Shown piece after piece: positions 15,918 to 24,172 of a stretch of 64,000 nt of DNA (its first letter is position 1; every line of letters begins with the position of its first letter). The notes below the pieces were generated by a model. That model made no database searches and was not told where the DNA came from. It saw only the letters and a program-made list of their open reading frames with translations. This stretch comes from Planctomycetota bacterium (GTDB taxonomy: Bacteria; Planctomycetota; B15-G4). A program made the translations under genes and the position numbers. The stretch lies in assembly GCA_020638905.1 (NCBI GenBank), contig JACKHP010000020.1, positions 1 through 64,000 of the forward strand, written 5' to 3'.

Positions 15918-17630
15918 ATGCCCACCTCGGTCCTCGGCGCGCTGCTGCTCGCGCTCACCGCGATCCTGCCGTCCGGCGACGGCTCGGCCACGCTGCTCGC
16001 GCTGCTCCCCCACGAGGGACGCGTGTTCGTGCTCGACGTGCCGTCGGGCGGAGCGCTGCTCGACGCGCTCGGCGACGGTCCCCTGGCCGCGCTGCCCCTG
16101 CCCGACGACGCCCGCGACGGACTCGACCGCCTGCGCACCGGGCTGGGAGGCGACCTGCTGCCCACGGCGCGCACGCTGCTCGACGGCGAGGTCGCCGCGG
16201 GCCTCTTCGCGGTGGGACGCCGCTCGCGCCTGTCCGACGCCACGGCCGGACGACGCGCGTGGCTCCTCGCGTCGCGCCCGAGGGACGCAGACGCCGCGCG
16301 GGAGCAGTTGCGCCAGGCGCTGCAGCTCGCGGCGCTGGCCGGCGCCGAGCTCTCGGACGGCAGCTACCGCGACGTGTCGTACACGCGCGTGGCGCGCGAC
16401 TGGGTGGTCGCCGCGGTGGCCGACGTGCTGCTGCTCGCGGGCGACGACGACCTGCTGGCCGACGCCGTCGACGCGCTGCTCGACGACGGCCTCGCGCCGC
16501 CGCTCGTCCACGACCCCGACGCCGGGGCGCGCGCCGAGCTCGAGTTCCACCCGGGATTGCTGCGCGACAAGGACGTCCGACGCCTCGAGCGCGCTCCGAA
16601 GAAGCTGGGCGTGCCCGCCGCCGCGCCCGGCGCCAGCCTGCTGCTCGGTCCCCTGCTGCACGCGCTCGAGCCGGGCGTCGTGGTGCACGCTTCGCTCGCC
16701 CTCGACGCGGACTCCCTGCGCCTGTCGGCCGACGCGCCGGCAGGCGACGACATGCCGCGCGCGTACGCCCCGCCCGACGCGGGCGCGCGGCGCGTCCCGG
16801 TCACCGACTCGACCCTGGGCGTGCTCTTCGCACGACGTGACCTGTCCGACTGGTGGCGCCACCGCGAGGAGCTGCTCGACGAGGAGAGCCAGCCCAAGCT
16901 GGCCAAGTTCGACGGCACGATGGGACTCTTCTTCTCCGGCGCGTCGCTGGCCGAGGACGTCTTCGCGCACCTCGGTCCCGAGCTGGCGCTGGTGGTCGAC
17001 GTGCTCGACTTCGCCGACACCGACGACGTCCCCGCGGTGCGCCTGCCGGCCGTCTGCCTGGTGGCGCCGGTCGACGACGAGGCGAGCTTCCGTCCGCGGC
17101 TCGAGGTGGCGTTCCAGACCTTCCTCGGCGTGGTGAACACCGAGCGCGCCAAGGACGGTGAGCCGCCGTTCCTGCTCGACGTGGCGCTGGCCGGCGACGT
17201 GCCGATCCGCTACGGACGCCTGCTGTCCGGCGACGCGGCCGGCCAAGCCACGGGCGACCCGCTGCCCTCCGACTACAACCTGCGTCCCGCCCTGGCGATG
17301 TGCGAGGGACGGCTGCTGTTCGGCACGTCGGTCGAGCAGGTGCGCGGCCTGATCGGGTCGCTCCGCTCCGGACGCGGCGTCGATCGCTCCGAGAACCTGT
17401 ACGCGTCCGTCGACGCGGGCCTGCTGCGCCGGCTGGCCGAGGACGACCACGACGTGCTCGTGGCCCAGGCCATGCTCGACGACGGACTCGACCCGCGCGC
17501 GGCCGTGGCCCGCGTCGACGGACTGCTCGCGATCCTGGGCCTGTTCGACGGCGCGCAGGTCGACGCCGAACTCGCCGACGGACGTCTCGCGCTGCGGCTC
17601 GCGCTGCGCTTCGCGGACGCGACGCGGTGA
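15918..17630 (+). CDS. Exported DUF3352-like protein
   Basis: A 570-residue protein with an N-terminal signal (residues 1-20). The body shows the pattern of DUF3352-type planctomycete proteins: a LLALLPHEGRVFVLDVPS opening, repeated alternations of short strands and helices, and internal duplication around the FLPHLGPELALVVD-like segments. No catalytic motif is seen. The stop overlaps the next start by four bases (GTGA), so it is translationally coupled to the DUF1800 and DUF1501 genes. The three products probably act together outside the cytoplasm. Confidence 0.7.
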   Translation: MPTSVLGALLLALTAILPSGDGSATLLALLPHEGRVFVLDVPSGGALLDALGDGPLAALPLPDDARDGLDRLRTGLGGDLLPTARTLLDGEVAAGLFAVGRRSRLSDATAGRRAWLLASRPRDADAAREQLRQALQLAALAGAELSDGSYRDVSYTRVARDWVVAAVADVLLLAGDDDLLADAVDALLDDGLAPPLVHDPDAGARAELEFHPGLLRDKDVRRLERAPKKLGVPAAAPGASLLLGPLLHALEPGVVVHASLALDADSLRLSADAPAGDDMPRAYAPPDAGARRVPVTDSTLGVLFARRDLSDWWRHREELLDEESQPKLAKFDGTMGLFFSGASLAEDVFAHLGPELALVVDVLDFADTDDVPAVRLPAVCLVAPVDDEASFRPRLEVAFQTFLGVVNTERAKDGEPPFLLDVALAGDVPIRYGRLLSGDAAGQATGDPLPSDYNLRPALAMCEGRLLFGTSVEQVRGLIGSLRSGRGVDRSENLYASVDAGLLRRLAEDDHDVLVAQAMLDDGLDPRAAVARVDGLLAILGLFDGAQVDAELADGRLALRLALRFADATR

Positions 17631-18943
17631 CGTCCGTCGCGCGAGCCGCGGCCGAGCGCGCGCTCGAACCGTTCCGTCCCGACGTCGACGGCCCGTGGGA
17701 CGCGCGCGCCGCGGCGCACCTGCTGCGCCGCACGAGCTTCGGCGGCACGCTGGCCCGGCGCGCGCACGTGCTCGGACTCGGCCCGTCCGCCGCGCTCGAC
17801 GAGCTGCTCGCGGACCCGGAGCCGAGCGGCGACTTCGCGCTCACCCTGCGCCTGCTGGCCACGCTGCGCGCGCTCGACGACCTGGAGACCGCCCAGGCGA
17901 GCTGGCTGCGGCGCATGCTCGACGACGAGCATCCCTTCCGCGAGGCGCTGGCGCTCTTCTGGCACGGTCACTTCGCCACGTCGGTGGCCAAGGTCGGACG
18001 GGTGCGGCTGCTCGAGGACCAGGTCGACACCTTCCGCTCGCTCGGCTCGGGACGCCTCGACGCGCTCGTGCTCGCCGTCTGCAAGGACCCGGCGATGATC
18101 GTCTGGCTCGACGGCAACGCGAACCGCCGCCACCATCCCAACGAGAACCTGGCGCGCGAGCTGATGGAGCTGTTCACGCTGGGGAAGGGCGCGTACGACG
18201 AGCACGACGTGCTCGAGGCGGCGCGCGCGTTCAGCGGCTGGCAGGAGCGCGACGGACGCTTCCGCTTCGTGCCGGGCGAGCACGACGACGGCAAAAAGAC
18301 GCTGCTCGGCCGCAGCGGCGCGCTCGACGGCGGCGACGTGGTCGACGCGTGCGTCTCGCATCCGTCGTGCGCGCGCTTCGTGGCGGGCAAGCTGGCGCGC
18401 GCGTTCGTGCGTCCCGTGCTCGACGCCTCGCTGCTCGACGCGCTCGGCGCGCGCTTCGCCGAGCTGCAGCTGGACGTGCTCGCGTTCCTGCGCGAGCTGC
18501 TCGGGTCGCGGCTGTTCTACGACGCGTCCAGCCGTCTCTCGCTGGTCAAGTCACCGGTGCAGCTCGCGGTGGGCGCCGTGCGCGCACTGGGCTGCAGCGT
18601 CGACGCACGCTTCCTGGCGCGCACCGTCGAGGCGCTCGGCCAGTCGCTGTACGCACCGCCCAGCGTCAAGGGCTGGGACGGACAGCGCGCATGGCTCTCG
18701 GCCGCCACCCTCGTCGGGCGCGCGAACCTCGCCGCCGCGCTGGCCGGCGACGGCGGCGAGCTCGGCGTGCGCCATCCCGAGCCGCCGGACGACGACGATC
18801 GCCCGCCGCTCGAGCACCTCCACGACCTGCTGCTCGAGGGACGCGCGCCGCCCGCGGTGATCGACGCGCTGCGTCCCCACGCCGGGCAGGCCGACCTCGT
18901 GCGGGCGACGCTGCTCGCGCTGCCGGAGTACCAGCTCGCATGA
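17627..18943 (+). CDS. DUF1800 family protein
   Basis: A 438-residue DUF1800 protein. The N-terminal HLLRRTSFGGT and the hallmark HHPNENLARELMELFTLG are both present. The family is nearly always encoded next to DUF1501, as here, and is abundant in planctomycetes; its biochemical role is not established. GTG 17627 overlaps the preceding TGA, and the stop overlaps the DUF1501 ATG (ATGA). No obvious signal peptide is seen. Confidence 0.92.
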   Translation: MTSVARAAAERALEPFRPDVDGPWDARAAAHLLRRTSFGGTLARRAHVLGLGPSAALDELLADPEPSGDFALTLRLLATLRALDDLETAQASWLRRMLDDEHPFREALALFWHGHFATSVAKVGRVRLLEDQVDTFRSLGSGRLDALVLAVCKDPAMIVWLDGNANRRHHPNENLARELMELFTLGKGAYDEHDVLEAARAFSGWQERDGRFRFVPGEHDDGKKTLLGRSGALDGGDVVDACVSHPSCARFVAGKLARAFVRPVLDASLLDALGARFAELQLDVLAFLRELLGSRLFYDASSRLSLVKSPVQLAVGAVRALGCSVDARFLARTVEALGQSLYAPPSVKGWDGQRAWLSAATLVGRANLAAALAGDGGELGVRHPEPPDDDDRPPLEHLHDLLLEGRAPPAVIDALRPHAGQADLVRATLLALPEYQLA

Positions 18944-20136
18944 GGCGCCACGAGCCGTCCCGCCGCGACCTGCTGCGCGCCGCCGCGGCGCTGCCCGTGC
19001 TGCGCGCGCTGCCCGCGTTCGGTCGGGCGTGGCACGCGTCCGCCGCCGACGACGAGCGCGTGCTCGTGGTCGTGCAGCTCACCGGCGCCAACGACGGACT
19101 CAACACCGTCGTCCCGTACGGTGACGACCGCTATCACCGCGCGCGTCCCGTGCTGGCGCTCGACCCGGCCAGGCTCGTGCGGCTCGACGACCACACCGGC
19201 CTGCACCCCGCGCTCGCGGCCCTCGAGCCGCTGTGGGACGAGGGACGCCTGACCGTCGTGCAGGGCGTGGGCCTGCCCGTCCCCGATCGCAGCCACTTCC
19301 GCGCGATGGAGATCTGGCACACGGCGTCGCTCGCCGAGACGCCGCCGTCGCGCGGCTGGATCGGCGCCTTCGCCGACGGCTTCGCGCGCGGCGGCGCGCT
19401 GCCCGTGGCGCGCCTCGGCGGACGCGACCTGCCGCTGGCACTGGCCGGCGCGGCGTCCCAGGCGCCGGCGATCGAGAAGGTCGGCGACCTGCTGCTCTCG
19501 CCCGTCGGCGACGGATCGTCCACGGCGGCGCGCTCGTGGCAGACCGCGCTCACCGATCCCGCGGGACGCAGCGGCGAGGCGGCCTTCCTCGCGGCGGCCT
19601 ACGAGGCGGCCTTCGGCTGCGCGCGTCGGCTCGAGCGCCTGCCGCGCGCCGGCGACCTGCCCGGCGGCGCCCTGGGACGGGCCTTCGACCTGGCCGCGCG
19701 CGTGCTCGGCGCGCGCCTCGGCGCGCGCGTCCTGTACCTGACGCACGGCGGCTTCGACACCCACGCGCGCCAGGCCGACACGCACGCCGACCTGCTGCGC
19801 GAGCTCGGGGACGCGCTGGCCGGCTTCGACGCGCGACTGCGCGCCCAGGGCGACGCCGAGCGCGTGACCGTGCTCGTCTTCTCGGAGTTCGGACGGCGCG
19901 TGGCGGAGAACGCGTCGCAGGGCACCGATCACGGCGCCGGCGCGCCGGTCCTGCTGTGCGGCGCCCCGCTGCGCGGAGGACTTCTGGGCAGCCGCCCCGA
20001 CCTCGCGCACGAGGACGGCGACGTTCCCACGACGTGCGACTTCCGGCGCGTGTACGCCACGCTGCTCGAGTGGCTCGGCGTCGACGTCGAGGCGGTGCTG
20101 GCGTTTCGTCCCGAGCCGCTGCCGCTGTTCGCCTGA
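18940..20136 (+). CDS. DUF1501 family protein with Tat signal
   Basis: A 398-residue DUF1501 protein. A twin-arginine signal (SRRDLLRAAAALPVLRALPA) indicates folded export. The domain has VVVQLTGANDGLNTVVPY, DRSHFRAMEIWHTA, THGGFDTH and FSEFGRRVAEN. These resemble metal-site motifs of the alkaline phosphatase/sulfatase superfamily, to which DUF1501 is distantly related. It is the last gene of a coupled three-gene operon. A small GC hairpin follows at 20149-20163. Confidence 0.93.
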   Translation: MRRHEPSRRDLLRAAAALPVLRALPAFGRAWHASAADDERVLVVVQLTGANDGLNTVVPYGDDRYHRARPVLALDPARLVRLDDHTGLHPALAALEPLWDEGRLTVVQGVGLPVPDRSHFRAMEIWHTASLAETPPSRGWIGAFADGFARGGALPVARLGGRDLPLALAGAASQAPAIEKVGDLLLSPVGDGSSTAARSWQTALTDPAGRSGEAAFLAAAYEAAFGCARRLERLPRAGDLPGGALGRAFDLAARVLGARLGARVLYLTHGGFDTHARQADTHADLLRELGDALAGFDARLRAQGDAERVTVLVFSEFGRRVAENASQGTDHGAGAPVLLCGAPLRGGLLGSRPDLAHEDGDVPTTCDFRRVYATLLEWLGVDVEAVLAFRPEPLPLFA

Positions 20137-20148
20137 CGCGCGGGCTCC

Positions 20149-20163
20149 CGCGGCGCCGCCGCG
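20149..20163. terminator. Short hairpin between convergent genes
   Basis: CGCGGC (20149-20154) and GCCGCG (20158-20163) with a 3-base loop, lying between the convergent DUF1501 and molybdopterin-fold genes. Confidence 0.4.
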
Positions 20164-20166
20164 TCC

Positions 20167-20664
20167 TCAGGCCTTCTTGGACGCCTGGGCCGCGTGCAGC
20201 TTCTCGTGCTCGACCGGGTCGGACGGGCGCGAGTCGGGACCCGGCTCCTCGCTCACGACCATGCGCACCGCGCCTTTGACGCTGGTGCACTTGTCGGGGT
20301 GGTACGGGATCACGAAGCGCACCGGTCCGCCCTGCTCGCGGCCGAGCGGCGTGCCCTTCTTGACCTCGTAGATCACGAGCGCCGAACGCGAGGTGTCTTC
20401 GAGCGGCAGGCAGATCGAATAGGCGCCGTCCTCGCTGTGGACGGTCAGGTACTTGCAGTGGAAGTCGGGGCCGACCATGTCGATCAGCTTGCGCAGCCGC
20501 ACCGCCTTGCCCGTCAGGCGCTCGTCGATCTTCGAGACGTCGGGGACCTGGTAGTAGTCGTGCACGGTCTGCAGGTCGTGCAGCGAGAAGCCCGTGGGAC
20601 GGGCGCAGGCTCCCTCGATGGTGAGCACGGCGCGCGCGTTCGGGGCGGCTTTCCTGAGCGGCAT
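20167..20664 (-). CDS. Sulfite-oxidase-fold (molybdopterin-binding-like) protein
   Basis: A 165-residue protein with the SUOX/YedY molybdopterin-domain fold. Visible features are an IEGACARPTGFSLHDL opening, a central YLTVHSEDGAYSICLPLE, and GREQGGPVRFVIP followed by KGAVRMVVSEE. The strand that normally carries the Mo-ligand cysteine aligns with VRLRKLIDMV and has no Cys there, so cofactor binding is doubtful. No signal peptide is seen from ATG 20664. It is convergent with the DUF1501 gene and divergent from the ISC operon. Confidence 0.75.
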   Translation of the reverse strand: MPLRKAAPNARAVLTIEGACARPTGFSLHDLQTVHDYYQVPDVSKIDERLTGKAVRLRKLIDMVGPDFHCKYLTVHSEDGAYSICLPLEDTSRSALVIYEVKKGTPLGREQGGPVRFVIPYHPDKCTSVKGAVRMVVSEEPGPDSRPSDPVEHEKLHAAQASKKA

Positions 20665-20827
20665 GGGCGGTTCCGGTCGACGGACTCGGTGCGATCGCGT
20701 CGAGGCGCGAGCGGCGGATTGTGGCAACTCGGCCCGCCTCCGGCCAGCACGCAGCCTGCCCGCCTTGCCCCCCTGCCACGCCCCCGTCCCGGCGAAATAG
20801 GGTACTGTTCCCGTCCTCTTTTTCCGA

Positions 20828-20857
20828 TTGCATAGAGGAGCGATCAACACCTATATT
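20828..20857 (+). promoter_or_regulatory. Promoter of the ISC operon
   Basis: TTGCAT (20828-20833), 18-base spacer, TATATT (20852-20857), about 68 bases before the Rrf2 regulator ATG. The AT-rich stretch stands out in this GC-rich DNA. An Rrf2 operator would be expected to overlap it, but no clear palindrome was identified. Confidence 0.7.
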
Positions 20858-20925
20858 CGACACCCGTCGAGCGTCCGGTTCCGGCCAGCGCCCGAGCCCC
20901 GTCCCCAAGACCCGTCCGAAGACCG

Positions 20926-21357
20926 ATGATCCGCTTCTCGAAGATGGCCGACTACGGGGTCCTGCTGCTGGGGCACTTCGCCCGGCACGAGGGCGACCTG
21001 GCCAGCGCTGCCGAGCTCGCGGACACGTACCACATGCCCAAGACCGTCGTCGCCAACCTGCTCAAGTCGTTCCGCGAGGCGGGACTGCTCGAATCGCGTC
21101 GCGGCGTGAGCGGCGGGTACCGGCTCGTGTGCGATCCCTCGGCCGTCTCGCTGCTCGACGTGCTGCGCGTCATCGAAGGCCCGGTGCAGCTCACCGAGTG
21201 CGTCGCGTCGTCCGTGCTGACGTCCTGCGAGTACGAGGACGTGTGCCTCTCGAAGAGTCCCATGCGCGCCGTGAACCGGCGCATCGTCGAGCTGCTCGAC
21301 GGCATCACGCTGGCGCAGCTCATCAAAGAATCCGACCCCCTCCCGGCGTCGCCCTGA
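20926..21357 (+). CDS. Rrf2-family Fe-S regulator (IscR/SUF-regulator-like)
   Basis: A 143-residue winged-helix regulator. The N-terminal DNA-binding domain (residues 1-75) contains the Rrf2 signature LLESRRGVSGGYRL. Three cysteines C92, C101 and C107 can hold an Fe-S cluster; spacing is C-x8-C-x5-C, closer to the SUF-system regulator group than to E. coli IscR (C-x5-C-x5-C). It starts an operon with iscS-iscU-iscA-hscB-hscA-iscX and most likely autoregulates it according to cluster supply. iscS begins 4 bp after its stop. Confidence 0.92.
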   Translation: MIRFSKMADYGVLLLGHFARHEGDLASAAELADTYHMPKTVVANLLKSFREAGLLESRRGVSGGYRLVCDPSAVSLLDVLRVIEGPVQLTECVASSVLTSCEYEDVCLSKSPMRAVNRRIVELLDGITLAQLIKESDPLPASP

Positions 21358-21361
21358 CCGA

Positions 21362-22579
21362 ATGTCCGCCCACATCTACCTCGACAACAACGCCACCACG
21401 CGCATGGACCCGCGGGTCCTCGACGCGATGCTCCCCTACTTCTGCGAGCGCTACGGCAACGCCGCCAGCCGCAGCCACGCGTTCGGCTGGGCGGCGGAAG
21501 AGGCCGTCGAACAGGCCCGCGAACACGTCGCCGCGCTGATCGGCGCCAAGGCGAAGGAGATCATCTTCACCAGCGGCGCGACCGAGTCGGACAACCTCGC
21601 GATCAAGGGCACCGTCGAGATGCTCGCCAAGAAGGGACGCCACGTGATCACGTGCGTCACCGAGCACAAGGCGATCCTCGACTCGTGCAAGTACCTCGAG
21701 AACAAGGGGATCGCGGACGTGACCTGGCTCGAGGTCGACAAGCACGGCCTCGTGACGCCCGAACAGGTCGCGGGCGCCATGCGCGACGACACCGTGCTCG
21801 TCTCGATCATGACCGCCAACAACGAGATCGGCACCATCCACCCGGTGGCCGAGATCGCCGCCGTGGCGCGCGCCAAGGGCGTCTGGTTCCACACGGACGC
21901 GACCCAGGCCGTGGCCAAGATCGCGCTCGATGTCGAGGCCATGAACATCGACATGCTGAGCCTGTCCGGACACAAGATCTACGGACCCAAGGGTGTCGGC
22001 GCGTTGTACGTCCGCAGCCGCAACCCGCGCGTGCGCCTCGCGCCGCAGATGCACGGCGGCGGACACGAGCGCGGCATGCGCTCGGGCACGCTCAACGTCC
22101 CCGGCATCGTCGGGCTGGGCGAGGCCTGCCGCATCGCCAAGGCCGACTTCGACGCCGACCAGGCCCGCTACCGCGCGTTGCGCGACCGGCTCGAGCAGCG
22201 CCTGCTGTCGCAACTCGACCACTGCGCCCTGAACGGCGACGCCGAGCACCGTCTGCCGACCACGATCAACGTCTCGTTCGCGTACGTCGAGGGCGAGTCG
22301 CTCATCATGGGCATCCCCGACGTGGCCGTCTCGTCGGGCTCGGCCTGCACTTCGGCCAGCCTCGAGCCGTCGTACGTGCTGCGCGCCCTGGGCGTCGGCG
22401 ACGAGCTGGCGCACTCGTCGATCCGGTTCTCGGTCGGACGCTTCACCACCGAGGACGAGGTCGACCGCGCCGCCGACACCATCGTCAAGACCGTCCGCAG
22501 GCTGCGCGAGATGTCGCCGCTCTACGAGATGGCCCAGGAAGGCGTCGACCTCAGCAAGGTCAACTGGCAGGCCCACTAG
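21362..22579 (+). CDS. iscS: Cysteine desulfurase IscS
   Basis: A 405-residue group I PLP-dependent cysteine desulfurase. YLDNNATTR opens the sequence; the PLP-binding lysine is K205 in SLSGHKIYGPKG. The catalytic cysteine is C329 in SSGSACTSAS, the long-loop form characteristic of IscS/NifS rather than SufS. It supplies persulfide to IscU, encoded 72 bp downstream. It is the second gene of the ISC operon. Confidence 0.96.
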   Translation: MSAHIYLDNNATTRMDPRVLDAMLPYFCERYGNAASRSHAFGWAAEEAVEQAREHVAALIGAKAKEIIFTSGATESDNLAIKGTVEMLAKKGRHVITCVTEHKAILDSCKYLENKGIADVTWLEVDKHGLVTPEQVAGAMRDDTVLVSIMTANNEIGTIHPVAEIAAVARAKGVWFHTDATQAVAKIALDVEAMNIDMLSLSGHKIYGPKGVGALYVRSRNPRVRLAPQMHGGGHERGMRSGTLNVPGIVGLGEACRIAKADFDADQARYRALRDRLEQRLLSQLDHCALNGDAEHRLPTTINVSFAYVEGESLIMGIPDVAVSSGSACTSASLEPSYVLRALGVGDELAHSSIRFSVGRFTTEDEVDRAADTIVKTVRRLREMSPLYEMAQEGVDLSKVNWQAH

Positions 22580-22651
22580 CCGCCCCGCGCCCCCACCCGT
22601 CCCCGTCCCCACCCGCACATCCCCACCCAGACGCAGTCACAGGAAGCCCCC

Positions 22652-23062
22652 ATGGCCTACAGCGACAAGGTCCTCGACCACTACGAGCATCCCCGCAACG
22701 TCGGGAGCCTGAACAAGGACGACAAGCACGTCGGCACCGGCGTCGTCGGCGCCCCCGAGTGCGGCGACGTGATGAAGCTGCAGATCAAGGTCAACGACGC
22801 GGGCGTCATCGAGGACGCCAAGTTCAAGACCTTCGGCTGCGGCTCGGCCATCGCGAGCTCGAGCCTGGCCACCGAGTGGGTCAAGGGCAAGACCGTCGAC
22901 GAGGCGCTCCAGATCAAGAACACCGACATCGTCGAGGAGCTCTCGCTCCCGCCGGTCAAGATCCACTGTTCGGTGCTCGCCGAGGACGCCATCAAGGCGG
23001 CGCTCGAGGACTACCGCCGCAAGAACGGCCTCGTGCCGGCCGAGGAGCCGGCCAAGGGCTGA
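22652..23062 (+). CDS. iscU: Iron-sulfur scaffold IscU
   Basis: A 136-residue scaffold on which [2Fe-2S] clusters are built. The three ligand cysteines are C37, C63 and C106, with D39 also present. The LPPVKIHC stretch contains the LPPVK motif recognised by HscA. Length and sequence are full and canonical. Confidence 0.96.
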   Translation: MAYSDKVLDHYEHPRNVGSLNKDDKHVGTGVVGAPECGDVMKLQIKVNDAGVIEDAKFKTFGCGSAIASSSLATEWVKGKTVDEALQIKNTDIVEELSLPPVKIHCSVLAEDAIKAALEDYRRKNGLVPAEEPAKG

Positions 23063-23103
23063 GCCCGCCGTCCCGCCCCGCCCCCCCCGCACACGACACC
23101 ATC

Positions 23104-23487
23104 ATGAGCACCGACGTCAGCAGCACGACCGACACGACCGAGACCGGCGGTGACGAGTCCGTGCAGATCACCGAGCGCGCCGCGAAGGAGTTCCGGCACG
23201 TCCTGTCGCGCAAGGGCCTGCCCGAGGACACGGGCATGCGCATCTCGGTCAAGGGCGGTGGCTGCTCGGGGTTCGAGTACCAGCTCGACATCGACTCGCA
23301 TCCGGCCGACGAGTTCGACGTCGAGACCGTCCAGCACGGCATCCGTGTGGTGGTCGACATGAAGAGCGAGTTCTACATGGCCGGCACGACGATCGACTTC
23401 AACGACGGCCTCATGGACCGCGGCTTCACCTTCACCAACCCCCTGGCGAGCGGGACCTGCGGCTGCGGCTCCTCGTTCTCGATCTGA
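23104..23487 (+). CDS. iscA: A-type Fe-S carrier IscA
   Basis: A 127-residue A-type carrier. An N-terminal Thr/Ser/Asp-rich extension (about 18 residues) precedes the HesB domain. Ligand cysteines lie in GGGCSGFEY and in the C-terminal TCGCGSSF. Position between iscU and hscB supports the iscA assignment. A second A-type protein lies at 35778-36104. Confidence 0.94.
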   Translation: MSTDVSSTTDTTETGGDESVQITERAAKEFRHVLSRKGLPEDTGMRISVKGGGCSGFEYQLDIDSHPADEFDVETVQHGIRVVVDMKSEFYMAGTTIDFNDGLMDRGFTFTNPLASGTCGCGSSFSI

Positions 23488-23491
23488 CGCG

Positions 23492-24172
23492 ATGACGGGC
23501 CTCGACCTCGTCGGCCACGTCCCGCCGTGCCCGTCCTGCGGCGCACCGTCGCCGGGGAGCACGCTCGTGTGCCTGGTCTGCGGCAGCGTGCTCGACGAGC
23601 CCGCGCACGCCAACCACTTCACCCGCCTGGGCATCGACCCGCTCGTGCCGTTCGACGCCGCCGACGCCGAGGCTCGCTACATCCGGCTGTCACGCGCGCT
23701 GCACCCCGACCACCACGGCGGCACCGACGCCGACAGCCAGTTCGCGGCCGTCGAACTGAGCGCGAAGCTCAACGAGGCCTACACGACGCTGCTCGACGAG
23801 CAGCGCCGTCACGAGTACCTGCTCTCGCTGCTCGATCCCGACGCGCTCGAGAAGCACAAGACCCTCGCCCCCGACTTCCTCATGGAGGCGATGGAACTGT
23901 CCGAGGAGCTCGAGGACGCGCGCACGCGCGGCTGCCGGGCGACGATCGAGCGCATCGCCTCGCTCGCCAAGGACGAGATCGACGAGCGGATGAAGAACGT
24001 CACGATGGCCTGCCGTCACACGATGGAGCGCATCGCCGCCCAGCAGGCCCACGGGAACGGCGCCGGCGGCGTCCCGAGCCGTCCCCTGACGCTGTGGAAC
24101 ACCGACAAGATCGCGACCCTGCTGCACCAGGCCCGGGTCTACCGCCGCATCCTCCGCGACACACAGAGATGA
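23492..24172 (+). CDS. hscB: Co-chaperone HscB with N-terminal tetracysteine zinc-type motif
   Basis: A 226-residue J-type co-chaperone. The J domain (about 42-110) has the HPD tripeptide at 71-73 that stimulates HscA ATPase. The C-terminal helical domain (about 125-225) matches the IscU-binding part of HscB. An extra N-terminus carries C13-x2-C16 and C27-x2-C30, a zinc-ribbon-like arrangement that E. coli HscB lacks but mitochondrial HSC20/HSCB has. Its stop overlaps the hscA ATG by four bases. Confidence 0.93.
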   Translation: MTGLDLVGHVPPCPSCGAPSPGSTLVCLVCGSVLDEPAHANHFTRLGIDPLVPFDAADAEARYIRLSRALHPDHHGGTDADSQFAAVELSAKLNEAYTTLLDEQRRHEYLLSLLDPDALEKHKTLAPDFLMEAMELSEELEDARTRGCRATIERIASLAKDEIDERMKNVTMACRHTMERIAAQQAHGNGAGGVPSRPLTLWNTDKIATLLHQARVYRRILRDTQR

